From Treponema sp. (GTDB taxonomy: Bacteria; Spirochaetota; Spirochaetia; Treponematales; Breznakiellaceae): 45,915 nt of DNA. The stretch lies in contig JAIRRJ010000055.1 of assembly GCA_031256035.1 (NCBI GenBank), positions 1-45,915 of the forward strand, given 5' to 3'. Shown piece by piece: positions 25,179 through 33,731 of this stretch (position 1 is its first letter; each line of letters starts with the position of its first letter). Made by a program: the position numbers and the translations under genes. The notes under the pieces were generated by a model that worked only from the letters and a program-made list of their open reading frames with translations, made no database searches and had not been told where the DNA came from.

Positions 25179-25207
25179 ATAATAATGAAAAACCATACGG
25201 CTTTCAA
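25179..25207 (-). promoter_or_regulatory. prfB operon promoter
   Basis: On the minus strand TTGAAA (25207-25202), a 17-base spacer and TATTAT (25184-25179) precede the ribosome site and ATG at 25153. It would drive prfB and probably the genes through 17169. Confidence 0.55.
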
Positions 25208-25277
25208 GTTCCAAAGGCAGTGTAACCTTAAATCTGCCAATATGTGGTTAAATTCTCATTTTTAGTATATATTAGTA

Positions 25278-25306
25278 TTGAGTTGAGGGACGATGCTTGG
25301 TATTGT
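25278..25306 (+). promoter_or_regulatory. Promoter of the small lipoprotein gene
   Basis: TTGAGT (25278-25283), 17 bases, TATTGT (25301-25306). The next ATG is at 25450, so the 5' leader would be about 135 bases, much longer than others here; it shows no obvious riboswitch class. Confidence 0.4.
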
Positions 25307-25449
25307 AATGGAAAATTAACCATATATTGGTAAAACTGCCGGACAGCTTCGTATGTGGTTTCTGGCTGTTTATAGTCTGTCCGTATGGATGGTCAATTTT
25401 ACGTGATATCCTGCTAAATGGTATTGGAATCACACAAATGGGGTTCAAT

Positions 25450-25764
25450 ATGAAGAACTTTTACAAACTTTTCGGGATTATCGCTCTGGTAGCGGTAATT
25501 GTTTTGATTACTGGCTGCGCCACCGCAAGCTCTATCGGTGGAGCAATGGGTCCTCATGGCCTAATTACAGGAAATGGCGCTGCCAGTACACTCATTGAAG
25601 GCAGCGAAGAGATTGCGTCATATTCAGTCATATTTTGGCTTGTTGACTCAGGGTATGAAGAATATGCTGCCGCAGTTAAGCAAGCCGAGGCATCAGGCAA
25701 GAAGGTTACATCAGTAACAACATGGTTATTCTTTATCATGAAAACAACGGCGTATGCCAAATAA
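25450..25764 (+). CDS. Small lipoprotein, TRL-like, 104 aa
   Basis: The start at 25450 gives MKNFYKLFGIIALVAVIVL and the lipobox ITGCATA. The mature part (GLITGNGAASTLIEGSEE, then EEYAAAVKQAEASGKKVTSV) loosely follows the TRL-like small lipoprotein family, in which a Gly/Ala-rich N-terminal segment precedes a KITSV-like end. The likeness is weak. A strong intrinsic terminator follows 35 bases after the stop. The signal resembles those at 328 and 14579. Confidence 0.7.
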   Translation: MKNFYKLFGIIALVAVIVLITGCATASSIGGAMGPHGLITGNGAASTLIEGSEEIASYSVIFWLVDSGYEEYAAAVKQAEASGKKVTSVTTWLFFIMKTTAYAK

Positions 25765-25798
25765 CAGTTCAAAAAAATGACGCAAAAGTGTCATTATG

Positions 25799-25841
25799 AG
25801 CCGTACAATTTTTAGGATTACCTAATTGTACGGCTTTTTTT
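25799..25841 (+). terminator. Rho-independent terminator
   Basis: AGCCGTACAATT (25799-25810) pairs perfectly with AATTGTACGGCT (25824-25835), followed by a run of seven T. It ends the lipoprotein transcript and touches the stop of the convergent HAD gene. Confidence 0.92.
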
Positions 25842-26490
25842 ATGCTAACAATTCAGGCAGCCTATAGACATCTTCGACTCCGTCTACGAGGACTCCGCCC
25901 ATGCCGAGTTCAAGAGGAAGGGCTATGTCAATGTCATAGCGATCCCCTACGGAAACGCAATTTTCGGGAACTGCGCCGCAGAGAATACTTGCGCGCATGA
26001 ACGGCTCAATGTGGGGTTTTGAAACGCCGCAGGTATCAAGTCCGATAATCGCGTGAAACAGTTCATTCACGCCTAACACCGCAAGCGTTCGCTCGGTAAT
26101 GGAAACAGGATTGTTTGTAACTACCGCAAGAGTAAAACGGGAAGCAAGCGGCTCAAGAGCGGCGCGTAACTTTATATCCTCGCCAAGGTATTTTTCGGGC
26201 TGATAGAGTTCTTCCCGCCAGCGGACATTTTCTTTGATTGAAATACCGAAAGACAGAAAAATATTTCCCAGACTGATCGCCTGCCCCTTATGCTCAGCCG
26301 CCCAGTTTTTCCTGTATTCGGCAATTTCACCGCTCATTTGCTCGAATGTTTTTCCCTGTAACTGCGCAAGGCGCATAATGGGAAGATCAATCTGGGTGCG
26401 GGCATATTCATCATGGGTGTAAAGAGTTGAATCCATATCGAAAAGGATCGCCTGAATTTTTGCAATGTCAGGCAGAGCGAATATTTTCAT
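25840..26490 (-). CDS. HAD-family hydrolase, 216 aa
   Basis: Motif I is FDMDSTLYTHDEY, motif II VVTNNP, the lysine lies in SKPHIEPF and motif III is VGDRYDIDI, placing it in the HAD phosphatases with a helical cap (about residues 25-110). Pyrimidine 5'-nucleotidases and phosphoglycolate phosphatases have this arrangement; the substrate cannot be fixed. The gene overlaps the end of the PRPP synthetase gene (ATGA), so a link to nucleotide metabolism is reasonable, but it is inference. Confidence 0.88.
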   Translation of the reverse strand: MKIFALPDIAKIQAILFDMDSTLYTHDEYARTQIDLPIMRLAQLQGKTFEQMSGEIAEYRKNWAAEHKGQAISLGNIFLSFGISIKENVRWREELYQPEKYLGEDIKLRAALEPLASRFTLAVVTNNPVSITERTLAVLGVNELFHAIIGLDTCGVSKPHIEPFMRASILCGAVPENCVSVGDRYDIDIALPLELGMGGVLVDGVEDVYRLPELLA

Positions 26491-27767
26491 CCGTTTCCGT
26501 TTTGCTGGAAGGGCAGTTCATTCTGCGGTTCGGCGATCAGGGTTTGTGAAAGCAGGCGGTTGATAATTTCGGCATTATCCAGAAGGCTTGAAACCGACTG
26601 ATTTTGATGCAGGCGTGAAATAACCTGCGCAAAAAGTCCTGATATGTTCACATTGATGTACCATTCACGTTCAATCACTTCTTTCTGATAGACCGCGTTT
26701 GTTCCGATCAGGCGGTAAAAAAGCCCCTCGCGGTAGGCATCGTCAAAATGGGAAAGCGCCTTACCCGAAAACAGCGGCAGGCTGATTGAACAGATGATCC
26801 TGCGCGCGCCGTTCTCTTTCAGGAGCTTCATTCCCTTTATCAGAGTGCCGCCTGTTCCAAGAATATCATCCGCCATAAAAACTGTTTTGTCTTTCACGTT
26901 GCCCAAGAGCCGTATCTGGGAAATGTTAGTCTGCGAAGCGTCCCTGCTGACTTTGGAATAATCCCTTTCCTTGTACAAAAGAGCCAGAGGTTTTTTAAGC
27001 GCGGAAGCGAAAAATTTATTCCGGTCAACCGCTCCGGTATCGGGAGAAACGACAACAAAGTCATCGTTTAGAATACCGTTCAGTTTGGACAGCGCCTGTA
27101 TAATCTGATAACTTGCGTGCAGGTTTTCAAGCCGCATCCTGTCAAAGGCGCTTATAATGTCTCTGGAGTGAATGTCCAGGGTGATAATATGGTTCACTCC
27201 CAGCCCTTCAAAAATTTTCCCGATACGGCTTGCCGATATTCCTTCCCTCCCCTTCGCCTTGTGCTGGCGGGCGTAAGGATAATTCGGGATCACAAGGGTT
27301 ATCCGTTCAGCGCCCGCCTGCCGCGCGGCGTCTATCGTAACAAAAATCGTCATCAGGTGATCGTTGATTGAAAGGTTATTAACAGCTCCGCCTGAAAAGT
27401 TCAAAGGATAGTGATTTTCCACATCCTGAAAAATATAGACATCCTTTCCGCGGATTGACTCTTCTATTTCTGACTTTATCTCTCCGTTGGCAAAGACCGT
27501 AAATTTAACCGGAACCTTAAAACCATGAATGGAATTCCTGTCCGCACCGCTCTGCGAGGATGAACCTCTGGTAACAATTTTATTGATAAGGTCGATCTGC
27601 AAAGCCGCCTGCTCAACGCTGATATTGTGGCGTTTTGCAAGTTCATCAACAGTCCGCTTGTGGCTGTGGCGGTATTTTCGTTTCAGATGCCCAATAACTT
27701 CATCGGCAAAACTCTCACCGCCGGGACAGGCGATAATGGCAAGATTAGCCGGATTGGAATACTTCAT
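26487..27767 (-). CDS. prs: Ribose-phosphate pyrophosphokinase, long form
   Basis: Makes PRPP from ribose 5-phosphate and ATP. Family landmarks include FANGEIKSEIEESIRGKDVY, IPNYPYARQHKAKGREGIS, TLDIHSRDI, the ATP-binding VVSPDTGAVDRNKF and the PRPP loop DDILGTGGTLIKG. It has 426 residues against about 315 in the common bacterial enzyme. The extra length lies mostly in an N-terminal insertion (RKYRHSHKRTVDELAKRHN and onward, about residues 30-75) and a C-terminal tail. In the PRPP loop the usual second acidic residue before TGGT is glycine. A promoter without a clear ribosome site lies upstream. Confidence 0.85.
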   Translation of the reverse strand: MKYSNPANLAIIACPGGESFADEVIGHLKRKYRHSHKRTVDELAKRHNISVEQAALQIDLINKIVTRGSSSQSGADRNSIHGFKVPVKFTVFANGEIKSEIEESIRGKDVYIFQDVENHYPLNFSGGAVNNLSINDHLMTIFVTIDAARQAGAERITLVIPNYPYARQHKAKGREGISASRIGKIFEGLGVNHIITLDIHSRDIISAFDRMRLENLHASYQIIQALSKLNGILNDDFVVVSPDTGAVDRNKFFASALKKPLALLYKERDYSKVSRDASQTNISQIRLLGNVKDKTVFMADDILGTGGTLIKGMKLLKENGARRIICSISLPLFSGKALSHFDDAYREGLFYRLIGTNAVYQKEVIEREWYINVNISGLFAQVISRLHQNQSVSSLLDNAEIINRLLSQTLIAEPQNELPFQQNGNG

Positions 27768-27861
27768 GGTATATGCTAGTCATAGCATAAAAGGGGGAGG
27801 AGGGTCAATATTGTAAATTCATCTGTTTCATGCTACGCTTACTTTAAGATGGAGGTTTGCC

Positions 27862-28179
27862 ATGACCCAACAGGCTGAATTGCTGAATAGGATTGATGAA
27901 ATACCTCAAAAATACTTTGGCGAAGTGATTAATTTTTTGGGGTATTTGCAGCATAAGGCGCAACAGGAAGCGTCCGACAGCAGCCCCGGACAGGAAGCCA
28001 GCAAAAGGGTTATACAGCTTTCAAAAGACAGCAACGGGAAACTTATTCTTACAAAAGAAATGATTGACGAAATGCTGCAAAACAGTCCGTATACCCGCTC
28101 TCTTTCGGGGATACTGTCCGGAGTGGGTGTTGTTGACCTTGATAAAGTCCGTGCAGAAAGGCTTGCCAAGCACCTATGA
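27862..28179 (+). CDS. DUF2281-type antitoxin, 105 aa
   Basis: GGAGG precedes the ATG. The N-terminus (LLNRIDEIPQKYFGEVINFL) matches the DUF2281 helix found in VapB-like antitoxins. The rest is a short linker and a C-terminal region (VGVVDLDKVRAERLAKHL) that could embrace the toxin. The stop overlaps the start of the PIN gene (ATGA), the usual antitoxin-first order. It likely binds its own promoter with the toxin. Confidence 0.82.
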   Translation: MTQQAELLNRIDEIPQKYFGEVINFLGYLQHKAQQEASDSSPGQEASKRVIQLSKDSNGKLILTKEMIDEMLQNSPYTRSLSGILSGVGVVDLDKVRAERLAKHL

Positions 28180-28592
28180 AGAAAATCCTTATTGACACAA
28201 ATGTTGCGCTTGATTATCTGCTGCACCGGGCGGATTATTCCAATGCTATGATTATCTATCTGCTGGCGGAGCAAAATTTTATTGCCGGTTATATTACCGC
28301 TTCCGCAATAACCGATATTTTCTTTCTTGCCAAAGGAACGCTCGGTAAAAAGCCTGCAAAAGAAGCTCTTAAAAATCTTTTACAGGTTTTCAAACCTGCT
28401 GCCGTAACCGATAGCCATATCTATCAGGCGTTGGATCTGGATTGGAACGATTTTGAGGATTCTGTTCAATACGTTGTGGGCGAAAGTTTTTCCGCTGATT
28501 ATATCGTTACACGCAATACTCATGATTATTCCTCCGGCTCCATTCCAGCTGTAACTCCGCAAGAGTTTATACAAGCCGTTGCTGTTATATAA
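28176..28592 (+). CDS. PIN-domain ribonuclease toxin, 138 aa
   Basis: A PIN nuclease with IDTNVALDYLL at the start (first catalytic aspartate), the second acidic residue in SAITDIFFLAKG, and DFEDSVQYV and IVTRNTHDY near the end, as in VapC/PIN_3 toxins that cut RNA. All four acidic positions appear to be kept, so it should be active. It is coupled to the DUF2281 antitoxin upstream and faces mpg convergently. Confidence 0.88.
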   Translation: MKKILIDTNVALDYLLHRADYSNAMIIYLLAEQNFIAGYITASAITDIFFLAKGTLGKKPAKEALKNLLQVFKPAAVTDSHIYQALDLDWNDFEDSVQYVVGESFSADYIVTRNTHDYSSGSIPAVTPQEFIQAVAVI

Positions 28593-28613
28593 AGACAATT
28601 TCCTCATTGCCTT

Positions 28614-29204
28614 TCACAGGTCAAGTTTAGATACAAACCTGTTCCCCTTGATAAAAAAACGCAGTTCCAGTTCCTTACCTGCCGACAGGCCAATCCGCCT
28701 GCTTGTTTGTATTTCCGGTTTTTTGCGGCTGTCGTGGATTTGCAATTTACCGTCAAGCAGGGCAAGATTATTGTACTTTTTGTTAATGCCGAAGGCCTGA
28801 GTAAGTTTGCCCGGCCCATTGCAGAGGTTTTCGAGTTTTTTTGTTTTACGCCTTTTCTGCATAAGTTCAATACCCTCTACAGGCTCAAGGGCGCGGATAA
28901 GCACAGCCTCGCCATCGCCTTCTTTTCCGCTGACTATGTTGAGGCAGTGGTACATCCCGTAAATAAGGTAGACATACGTCCGTCCCGCAGACCCGAACAT
29001 CGGCGCATTGCGGGGAGTAAGCCCCCTTGAAGCATGGCAGCCGGGGTCATCGCGGTAAAGGTACGCCTCTGTTTCAACGATTTTACCGCGGAGTTTCCCG
29101 CAGACGAGGTACTTGCCCAGCAAAGCCCGTGCAAGAGCAATTGTTGGCTGGTTAAAGAAACGTTTTGTTACTTGCACTTTTTTTACTGCTGCTTCCGTGT
29201 CCAC
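28614..29204 (-). CDS. 3-methyladenine DNA glycosylase, AAG/MPG type
   Basis: Removes alkylated purines from DNA in base excision repair. The 196-aa protein has the AAG features LARALLGKYLV, KIVETEAYLYRDDPGCHAS, GSAGRTYVYLIYGMYHCLN, EAVLIRALEPVEG and NGPGKLTQAFGI, with the active-site glutamate in VETEAY. Its start overlaps the end of the leucine-rich gene upstream by 22 bases, so the two share a transcript. A later GTG start near MKKVQVTKRF-like sequence is possible. Confidence 0.92.
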   Translation of the reverse strand: MDTEAAVKKVQVTKRFFNQPTIALARALLGKYLVCGKLRGKIVETEAYLYRDDPGCHASRGLTPRNAPMFGSAGRTYVYLIYGMYHCLNIVSGKEGDGEAVLIRALEPVEGIELMQKRRKTKKLENLCNGPGKLTQAFGINKKYNNLALLDGKLQIHDSRKKPEIQTSRRIGLSAGKELELRFFIKGNRFVSKLDL

Positions 29205-30772
29205 ACTCTGCTATTGGCAAGCGGGCGGGTATAGGTTCCGGCAAGTCTTCCTGCGTTTCTATATGCCTGTTCAAAACTGGTATCATTTCCAAGAATACCA
29301 GGAAGTTCCTTCTCAGACATATCCCAGTTAGCATAACCATCTACATCTTTCCCAATAGTAATGCTGATCAGAGGATTATTGTGAAAAGCATTGGCATCGA
29401 TGTCACGAACGCTGTCCGGGATGACAACACTGGTCAAATGGTTGTTTTCAAATGCGCCCCACCCGATTCTCGTAACGCTGTCGCCAATAGATACGCTGTT
29501 CAGTTGATTGTCGGAAAATGCCTTAGACCCGATACTCGTAACGCTGCCCGGGATGACAACACTGGTCAAACGGTTATTTTCAAATGCGCCCCACCCGATT
29601 CTCGTAACACTGTCAGGAATGGTAACGCTGGTCAGTTGATTATTACGAAATGTGCCTTCATCAATGATAGTAACACCATTTGGTATGACAACGCTGGTCA
29701 GGCGATTGTTTTCAAATGCACCTGACCCGATACTCGTAACGCTGTCGCCAATGGAGATGCTGTCCAGATGGTTGTCGGAAAATGCCTTAGACCCGATACT
29801 CGTAACGCCGTTGCCAATACTAACACTGGTCAGATTTTTTCCACGAAATGCATCGGAGCCAATGGAAACAACCGGCGGCCAGGGTATCGTTACCGCACTG
29901 CTCGTTCCAACATAGCCGATAATTACTACACCGCGTTCATGATCAAACCATTTAAAATCTTCTAACCTAAAGTCAGCCGCAATAAATTCATCCGCCTGAG
30001 CCAGCCGTGTCCACTCTCTGGTGTCGGCATTCGGGCGGGTATAGGTTCCCGGAAGAAATCCGGCGCTGCGATACGCCTCAATTAAACGGAGGTCATCTTC
30101 AAGAGGGCCGCCATTTGTTCTCGATAGCATTGTTTTTAGCCCGATGGTAATGCTGGTCAGGGGGTTACCGGCAAATGCGCCGGTCTCAATAAGAATTTCA
30201 CTGTCGGGCATGGAAATGCTGATCAAATTATTTTCCTTAAATGCGTTCTTATAAATAACAGTAACACTGTCCGGAATGGTAATACTGGTCAAATTATTTC
30301 CCTTAAATGCGCTCCCCCAGATGTAAGTAACGCTACCGCCAATAATAACGCTGATTAGGCGATTGTTTTCAAATGCGCTGGCTCCAATGGAAGTGACGCT
30401 GTCAGGTATGGTAATACTTGTTAGTTTATTGCGGTAAAATGCGACGTCTTCGATTGTAATAACACTGTCGGGTATCGTAACACCGGTAAGCTCTTTGTAG
30501 GCCAATGCTTCATATCCAATCGAAGTAACCGGCTTTCCAGCTATCATTCCCGGTATCGTAATCATTTTGCTCGTACCGTAATAACCGGTAATCATAATAC
30601 CGCCATGCTCATCATTCGGTAGCCATACAAACTGATGCGGCTGATTGAGGTATTCGCTTTCCTGATTGTTGAGTACCTCATCCGCTTGCTGCTTAAAGAT
30701 CAACGACTGACAGGCAAATATGGAAAATGATAAAACTGCACAGAACAAAATCTTTTTTATAGTTTGGATCAT
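29183..30772 (-). CDS. BspA-like leucine-rich lipoprotein, 529 aa
   Basis: The ATG at 30772 follows GGAGG and gives a signal peptide ending in the lipobox SIFACQ. Two blocks of BspA-type repeats of about 23 residues follow (TSIGASAFENNRLISVIIGG, SVTIPDSVTRIGWGAFENN and relatives), each ending with a PGTYTRP-like segment before VWTR or EWTR. This suggests an internal duplication of a domain built from repeats plus that cap. Such proteins act at the cell surface. It lies directly behind glpK and before mpg on one transcript. Confidence 0.9.
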   Translation of the reverse strand: MIQTIKKILFCAVLSFSIFACQSLIFKQQADEVLNNQESEYLNQPHQFVWLPNDEHGGIMITGYYGTSKMITIPGMIAGKPVTSIGYEALAYKELTGVTIPDSVITIEDVAFYRNKLTSITIPDSVTSIGASAFENNRLISVIIGGSVTYIWGSAFKGNNLTSITIPDSVTVIYKNAFKENNLISISMPDSEILIETGAFAGNPLTSITIGLKTMLSRTNGGPLEDDLRLIEAYRSAGFLPGTYTRPNADTREWTRLAQADEFIAADFRLEDFKWFDHERGVVIIGYVGTSSAVTIPWPPVVSIGSDAFRGKNLTSVSIGNGVTSIGSKAFSDNHLDSISIGDSVTSIGSGAFENNRLTSVVIPNGVTIIDEGTFRNNQLTSVTIPDSVTRIGWGAFENNRLTSVVIPGSVTSIGSKAFSDNQLNSVSIGDSVTRIGWGAFENNHLTSVVIPDSVRDIDANAFHNNPLISITIGKDVDGYANWDMSEKELPGILGNDTSFEQAYRNAGRLAGTYTRPLANSRVWTRKQQ

Positions 30773-30773
30773 G

Positions 30774-32285
30774 TTATCTACTGCCTCCTTCAGGTGCATT
30801 TTGCGGTTCCCACCCCCTGCTTCTTCCTATTGCCTTGTGCCAACCTGCAATCAATTTATCACGGCGACTGCCTTCCATCTCAGGGTGAAATGATGCGTCC
30901 CTCTGCCAGCGGCTTTTTACTTCGTTCTGGTCTTTCCAGAAACCCACGGTAATGCCTGCAAGGCAGGCCGCGCCAAGGGCGGTTGTTTCCCGCACAACAG
31001 GGCGCACAATACACGCGCCGCACATATCCGCCTGAAACTGCATGAGGAATTTATCGCGGCTGGCGCCGCCGTCTACTTTGAGTTCGCTCATTGTAACGCC
31101 TGTGTCTTTTTCCATAGCGCGTAACAAATCCATCACCTGATAAGCGATTGACTCCTCCGCTGCCCTGATGATGTGATTGCGCTTTGTTCCCCTTGTGATC
31201 CCAACGATGCAGCCGCGGGCGTACATGTCCCAGTAGGGGGCGCCAAGCCCTGTAAACGCCGGGACGAGGTAAACTCCTCCAGTATCAGCAACCTTTGACG
31301 CAAAATATTCGCTGTCCGCGCTGTCGGTGATGAGGCGCATCTCGTCCCTCAGCCACTGTATAACAGCTCCTCCTGTAAAGACCGACCCTTCAAGCGCATA
31401 CTGCACCTTGTCGCTAAAACCGGCGGCAATAGTGGTCAAAAGACCGTTCCCGCTTTCTGCGGCGGTTGAGCCGGTATTCATCAACAGGAAACAGCCCGTG
31501 CCGTAGGTACATTTCGCATCGCCCTTTTCAAAACAGCACTGTCCGAACAGCGCCGCCTGCTGATCCCCGGCGTTACCCGCGATAGGGACTTCCCTGCCCT
31601 GAATGTTTGCTGTTGCGAAAATAGCCCCCGATGGTTTTACCTGCGGCAACATAGCGCGGGGAATATCAAGCGCTTCAAGGAGCCTGTCGTCCCAATCAAG
31701 TTTGTGAATATCGAAGATCATGGTACGGCTTGCGTTGGTGTAGTCGGTAACATGGGCGCCGCCGCCCGATAATTTCCAGATGAGCCATGTGTCCACAGTA
31801 CCGAAAAGTATCTCGCCCTTTTGCGCCCTCTCCCTCGCCCCTTCTACATTATCAAGTATCCACTTGATCTTCGTTCCCGAAAAATACGCGTCAGGCAAAA
31901 GTCCGGTTGTCTTTTTGATGTAGTCGCCAAGACCGGCGCTTTTAAGAGAATCAACAATGGATGAAGTCCTGCGGCATTGCCACACGATGGCGTTATAAAT
32001 GGGCTGCCCTGTGTTTTTGTCCCAGAGTATCGTCGTTTCCCTCTGATTGGTGATGCCGATTGCGGCAATGTCCTGCGCCTGCACATTCATGCGAGAGATA
32101 AGGTCAGTCATCACGCCGTACTGTGTGGAATAAATCTCCATCGGGTCATGTTCAACCCAACCTTCCTTGGGATAGATTTGCGTAAACTCTTTTTGCTCTG
32201 TGCCAACAATGTTCTGTTCACGGTCAAATAAAATCGCCCGCGAACTTGTAGTTCCTTGATCAAGCGCGAGAATGTACTTAGCCAT
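30774..32285 (-). CDS. glpK: Glycerol kinase
   Basis: Phosphorylates glycerol to glycerol 3-phosphate, feeding glycolysis and lipid synthesis. The 503-aa protein has the FGGY features [58 protein letters not shown] and [16 protein letters not shown], with the C-terminal FGGY signature in the segment containing [19 protein letters not shown] lies just before the ATG at 32285. No glycerol facilitator or glycerol-3-phosphate dehydrogenase gene is next to it. It follows a malate/lactate dehydrogenase-family gene, with a large palindrome between. Confidence 0.95.
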   Translation of the reverse strand: MAKYILALDQGTTSSRAILFDREQNIVGTEQKEFTQIYPKEGWVEHDPMEIYSTQYGVMTDLISRMNVQAQDIAAIGITNQRETTILWDKNTGQPIYNAIVWQCRRTSSIVDSLKSAGLGDYIKKTTGLLPDAYFSGTKIKWILDNVEGARERAQKGEILFGTVDTWLIWKLSGGGAHVTDYTNASRTMIFDIHKLDWDDRLLEALDIPRAMLPQVKPSGAIFATANIQGREVPIAGNAGDQQAALFGQCCFEKGDAKCTYGTGCFLLMNTGSTAAESGNGLLTTIAAGFSDKVQYALEGSVFTGGAVIQWLRDEMRLITDSADSEYFASKVADTGGVYLVPAFTGLGAPYWDMYARGCIVGITRGTKRNHIIRAAEESIAYQVMDLLRAMEKDTGVTMSELKVDGGASRDKFLMQFQADMCGACIVRPVVRETTALGAACLAGITVGFWKDQNEVKSRWQRDASFHPEMEGSRRDKLIAGWHKAIGRSRGWEPQNAPEGGSR

Positions 32286-32334
32286 AGTAACCTCCATATA
32301 AAAACACTCAAGGAGATTTTACCACAATAATTAG

Positions 32335-32427
32335 ACCACGAACCTCACGAACACTACGAACTTTCCAACTCCAAATCTTCCGTTGTTCGTGTGCGTACCG
32401 AAGGTACGAGTTCGTGTGGTTCGTGGT
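32335..32427. repeat. Large inverted repeat between mdh-family gene and glpK
   Basis: ACCACGAACCTCACGAAC (32335-32352) pairs with GTTCGTGTGGTTCGTGGT (32410-32427) with one mismatch. Inside lie further CGAAC/GTTCG pairs and the small hairpin GTACC-GAA-GGTAC. It could act as a terminator or an RNA structure ahead of glpK. Confidence 0.8.
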
Positions 32428-32464
32428 AAAAAATCTTGAATATCGACTATTTAGAGATGAGTTC

Positions 32465-33568
32465 TCAGTCAAAATCATACGCATCCAGTCCATATTCATC
32501 TATCAATGTTTTAAGCGTTTTCTTCAAACTGTCGTTGAGCGGCACGCCGGTATCTTTGCGGGAAAGCCACGCAAGGTATTCCTTTTCGCCCGCCGTGTAG
32601 ATACGCTCCTGTCCCGGGGCCTTTGCCGATGCGCGAAGCTCCCGCAGAATATCGCCCGTTGTTTTCTTGAACAGGGCAGGCTCCGTAAAGGCGTTTATAT
32701 CTACCGCGATAAAAAAGTGCCCAAGATGAAAGGGTATTTTTCTGCCGCTCTGATCAATTCCGTCCAGCGCTTTCAGGAACAACCCCTGCTGTAAAGACGC
32801 GCTGAGTATCTCCACCACTGCCGCGTAACCGTATCCCTTGTAACCCGCAGTATCTTCACCCAGACCGCCAAGAGGAGCAAGGGCGCATATCCCCTTGTTC
32901 AGTCCTGCTAGTGCTTTGGCAGGGTCGCTCTCGCTTGAGCCGTCCCGGTTTATGACCCAGCCCTCAGGCATGGTTTTATTTATACGGTCATAATGTTCAA
33001 TCTTGCCCCGCTGAGTAACAGAAGTGGCGCAGTCCAGCACGAAGGGGAAATCTTCATCAGTGGGAAGTCCGAAGGTCAGCGGATTTGTTCCAAGCATATT
33101 TTCAACACCGAAAGTCGGGGCAATCGAAGGCCGCGCATTTGTGCCAGTAATGCCGATCAAGCCTGAGCTTGCCGCCATTGTCGCATAATATCCGGCAATG
33201 CCGTAATGAGTTGAGTTGCGCACCACAACCATGCCGATGCCGTACTTCTTCGCCTTGTCGATTGCCAACTGCATCGACTTCTTCCCGATAACATGACCCA
33301 TGCCGTCATGCCCGTCCACCACCGCAGTCGCAAGATGATCCTTCACCACCTCAAAATTGGTAACAGGGTTTTGAATACCGTCCCTGATCCTGTCAATATA
33401 AATCGGTTTGAACCTGCCCACACCATGGGAATCAATCCCCCGCTTGTCGGATTCAATCAGTATTTCGGCGCAGATTGCCGCGTCTTCGACAGGCACACCA
33501 ACCTTGATAAAAACATCCTTCATGAAGGATTCCATCTTTTCAAAACTCGCGTGGCTTATTGTTGTCAT
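32465..33568 (-). CDS. Malate/L-lactate dehydrogenase-family (type 2) NAD(P)H oxidoreductase
   Basis: The 367-aa protein belongs to the Ldh/MDH_2 family: DAAICAEILIESDKRGIDSHGVGR near the start, VVVRNSTHYGIAGYYATMAA, the NPLTFGLPTDEDFPFVLDCATS segment and GYKGYGYAAVVEIL. Members reduce 2-oxo acids such as oxaloacetate, pyruvate or ureidoglycolate-type products with NAD(P)H. The substrate cannot be fixed. It is most likely a malate or sulfolactate-type enzyme. It lies upstream of glpK on the same strand. Confidence 0.88.
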   Translation of the reverse strand: MTTISHASFEKMESFMKDVFIKVGVPVEDAAICAEILIESDKRGIDSHGVGRFKPIYIDRIRDGIQNPVTNFEVVKDHLATAVVDGHDGMGHVIGKKSMQLAIDKAKKYGIGMVVVRNSTHYGIAGYYATMAASSGLIGITGTNARPSIAPTFGVENMLGTNPLTFGLPTDEDFPFVLDCATSVTQRGKIEHYDRINKTMPEGWVINRDGSSESDPAKALAGLNKGICALAPLGGLGEDTAGYKGYGYAAVVEILSASLQQGLFLKALDGIDQSGRKIPFHLGHFFIAVDINAFTEPALFKKTTGDILRELRASAKAPGQERIYTAGEKEYLAWLSRKDTGVPLNDSLKKTLKTLIDEYGLDAYDFD

Positions 33569-33678
33569 GTAGTTTTAGGTTATATTAAGGACAATAAAAT
33601 GGGAAGATATTCACGCCGAACCAAAGGTTTGACGCCTTCTCGCCACTGCTCACACTAGGCATTTTCTTTCCCAAAAAC

Positions 33679-33707
33679 TTGTTTTTTTTACTGTTTATTG
33701 ATATATT
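33679..33707 (+). promoter_or_regulatory. Promoter of the TPR gene
   Basis: TTGTTT (33679-33684), 17 bases, TATATT (33702-33707); AAGGAG follows before the ATG at 33732. Confidence 0.5.
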
Positions 33708-33731
33708 ACCATCAAGAAGGAGAATATAAAC

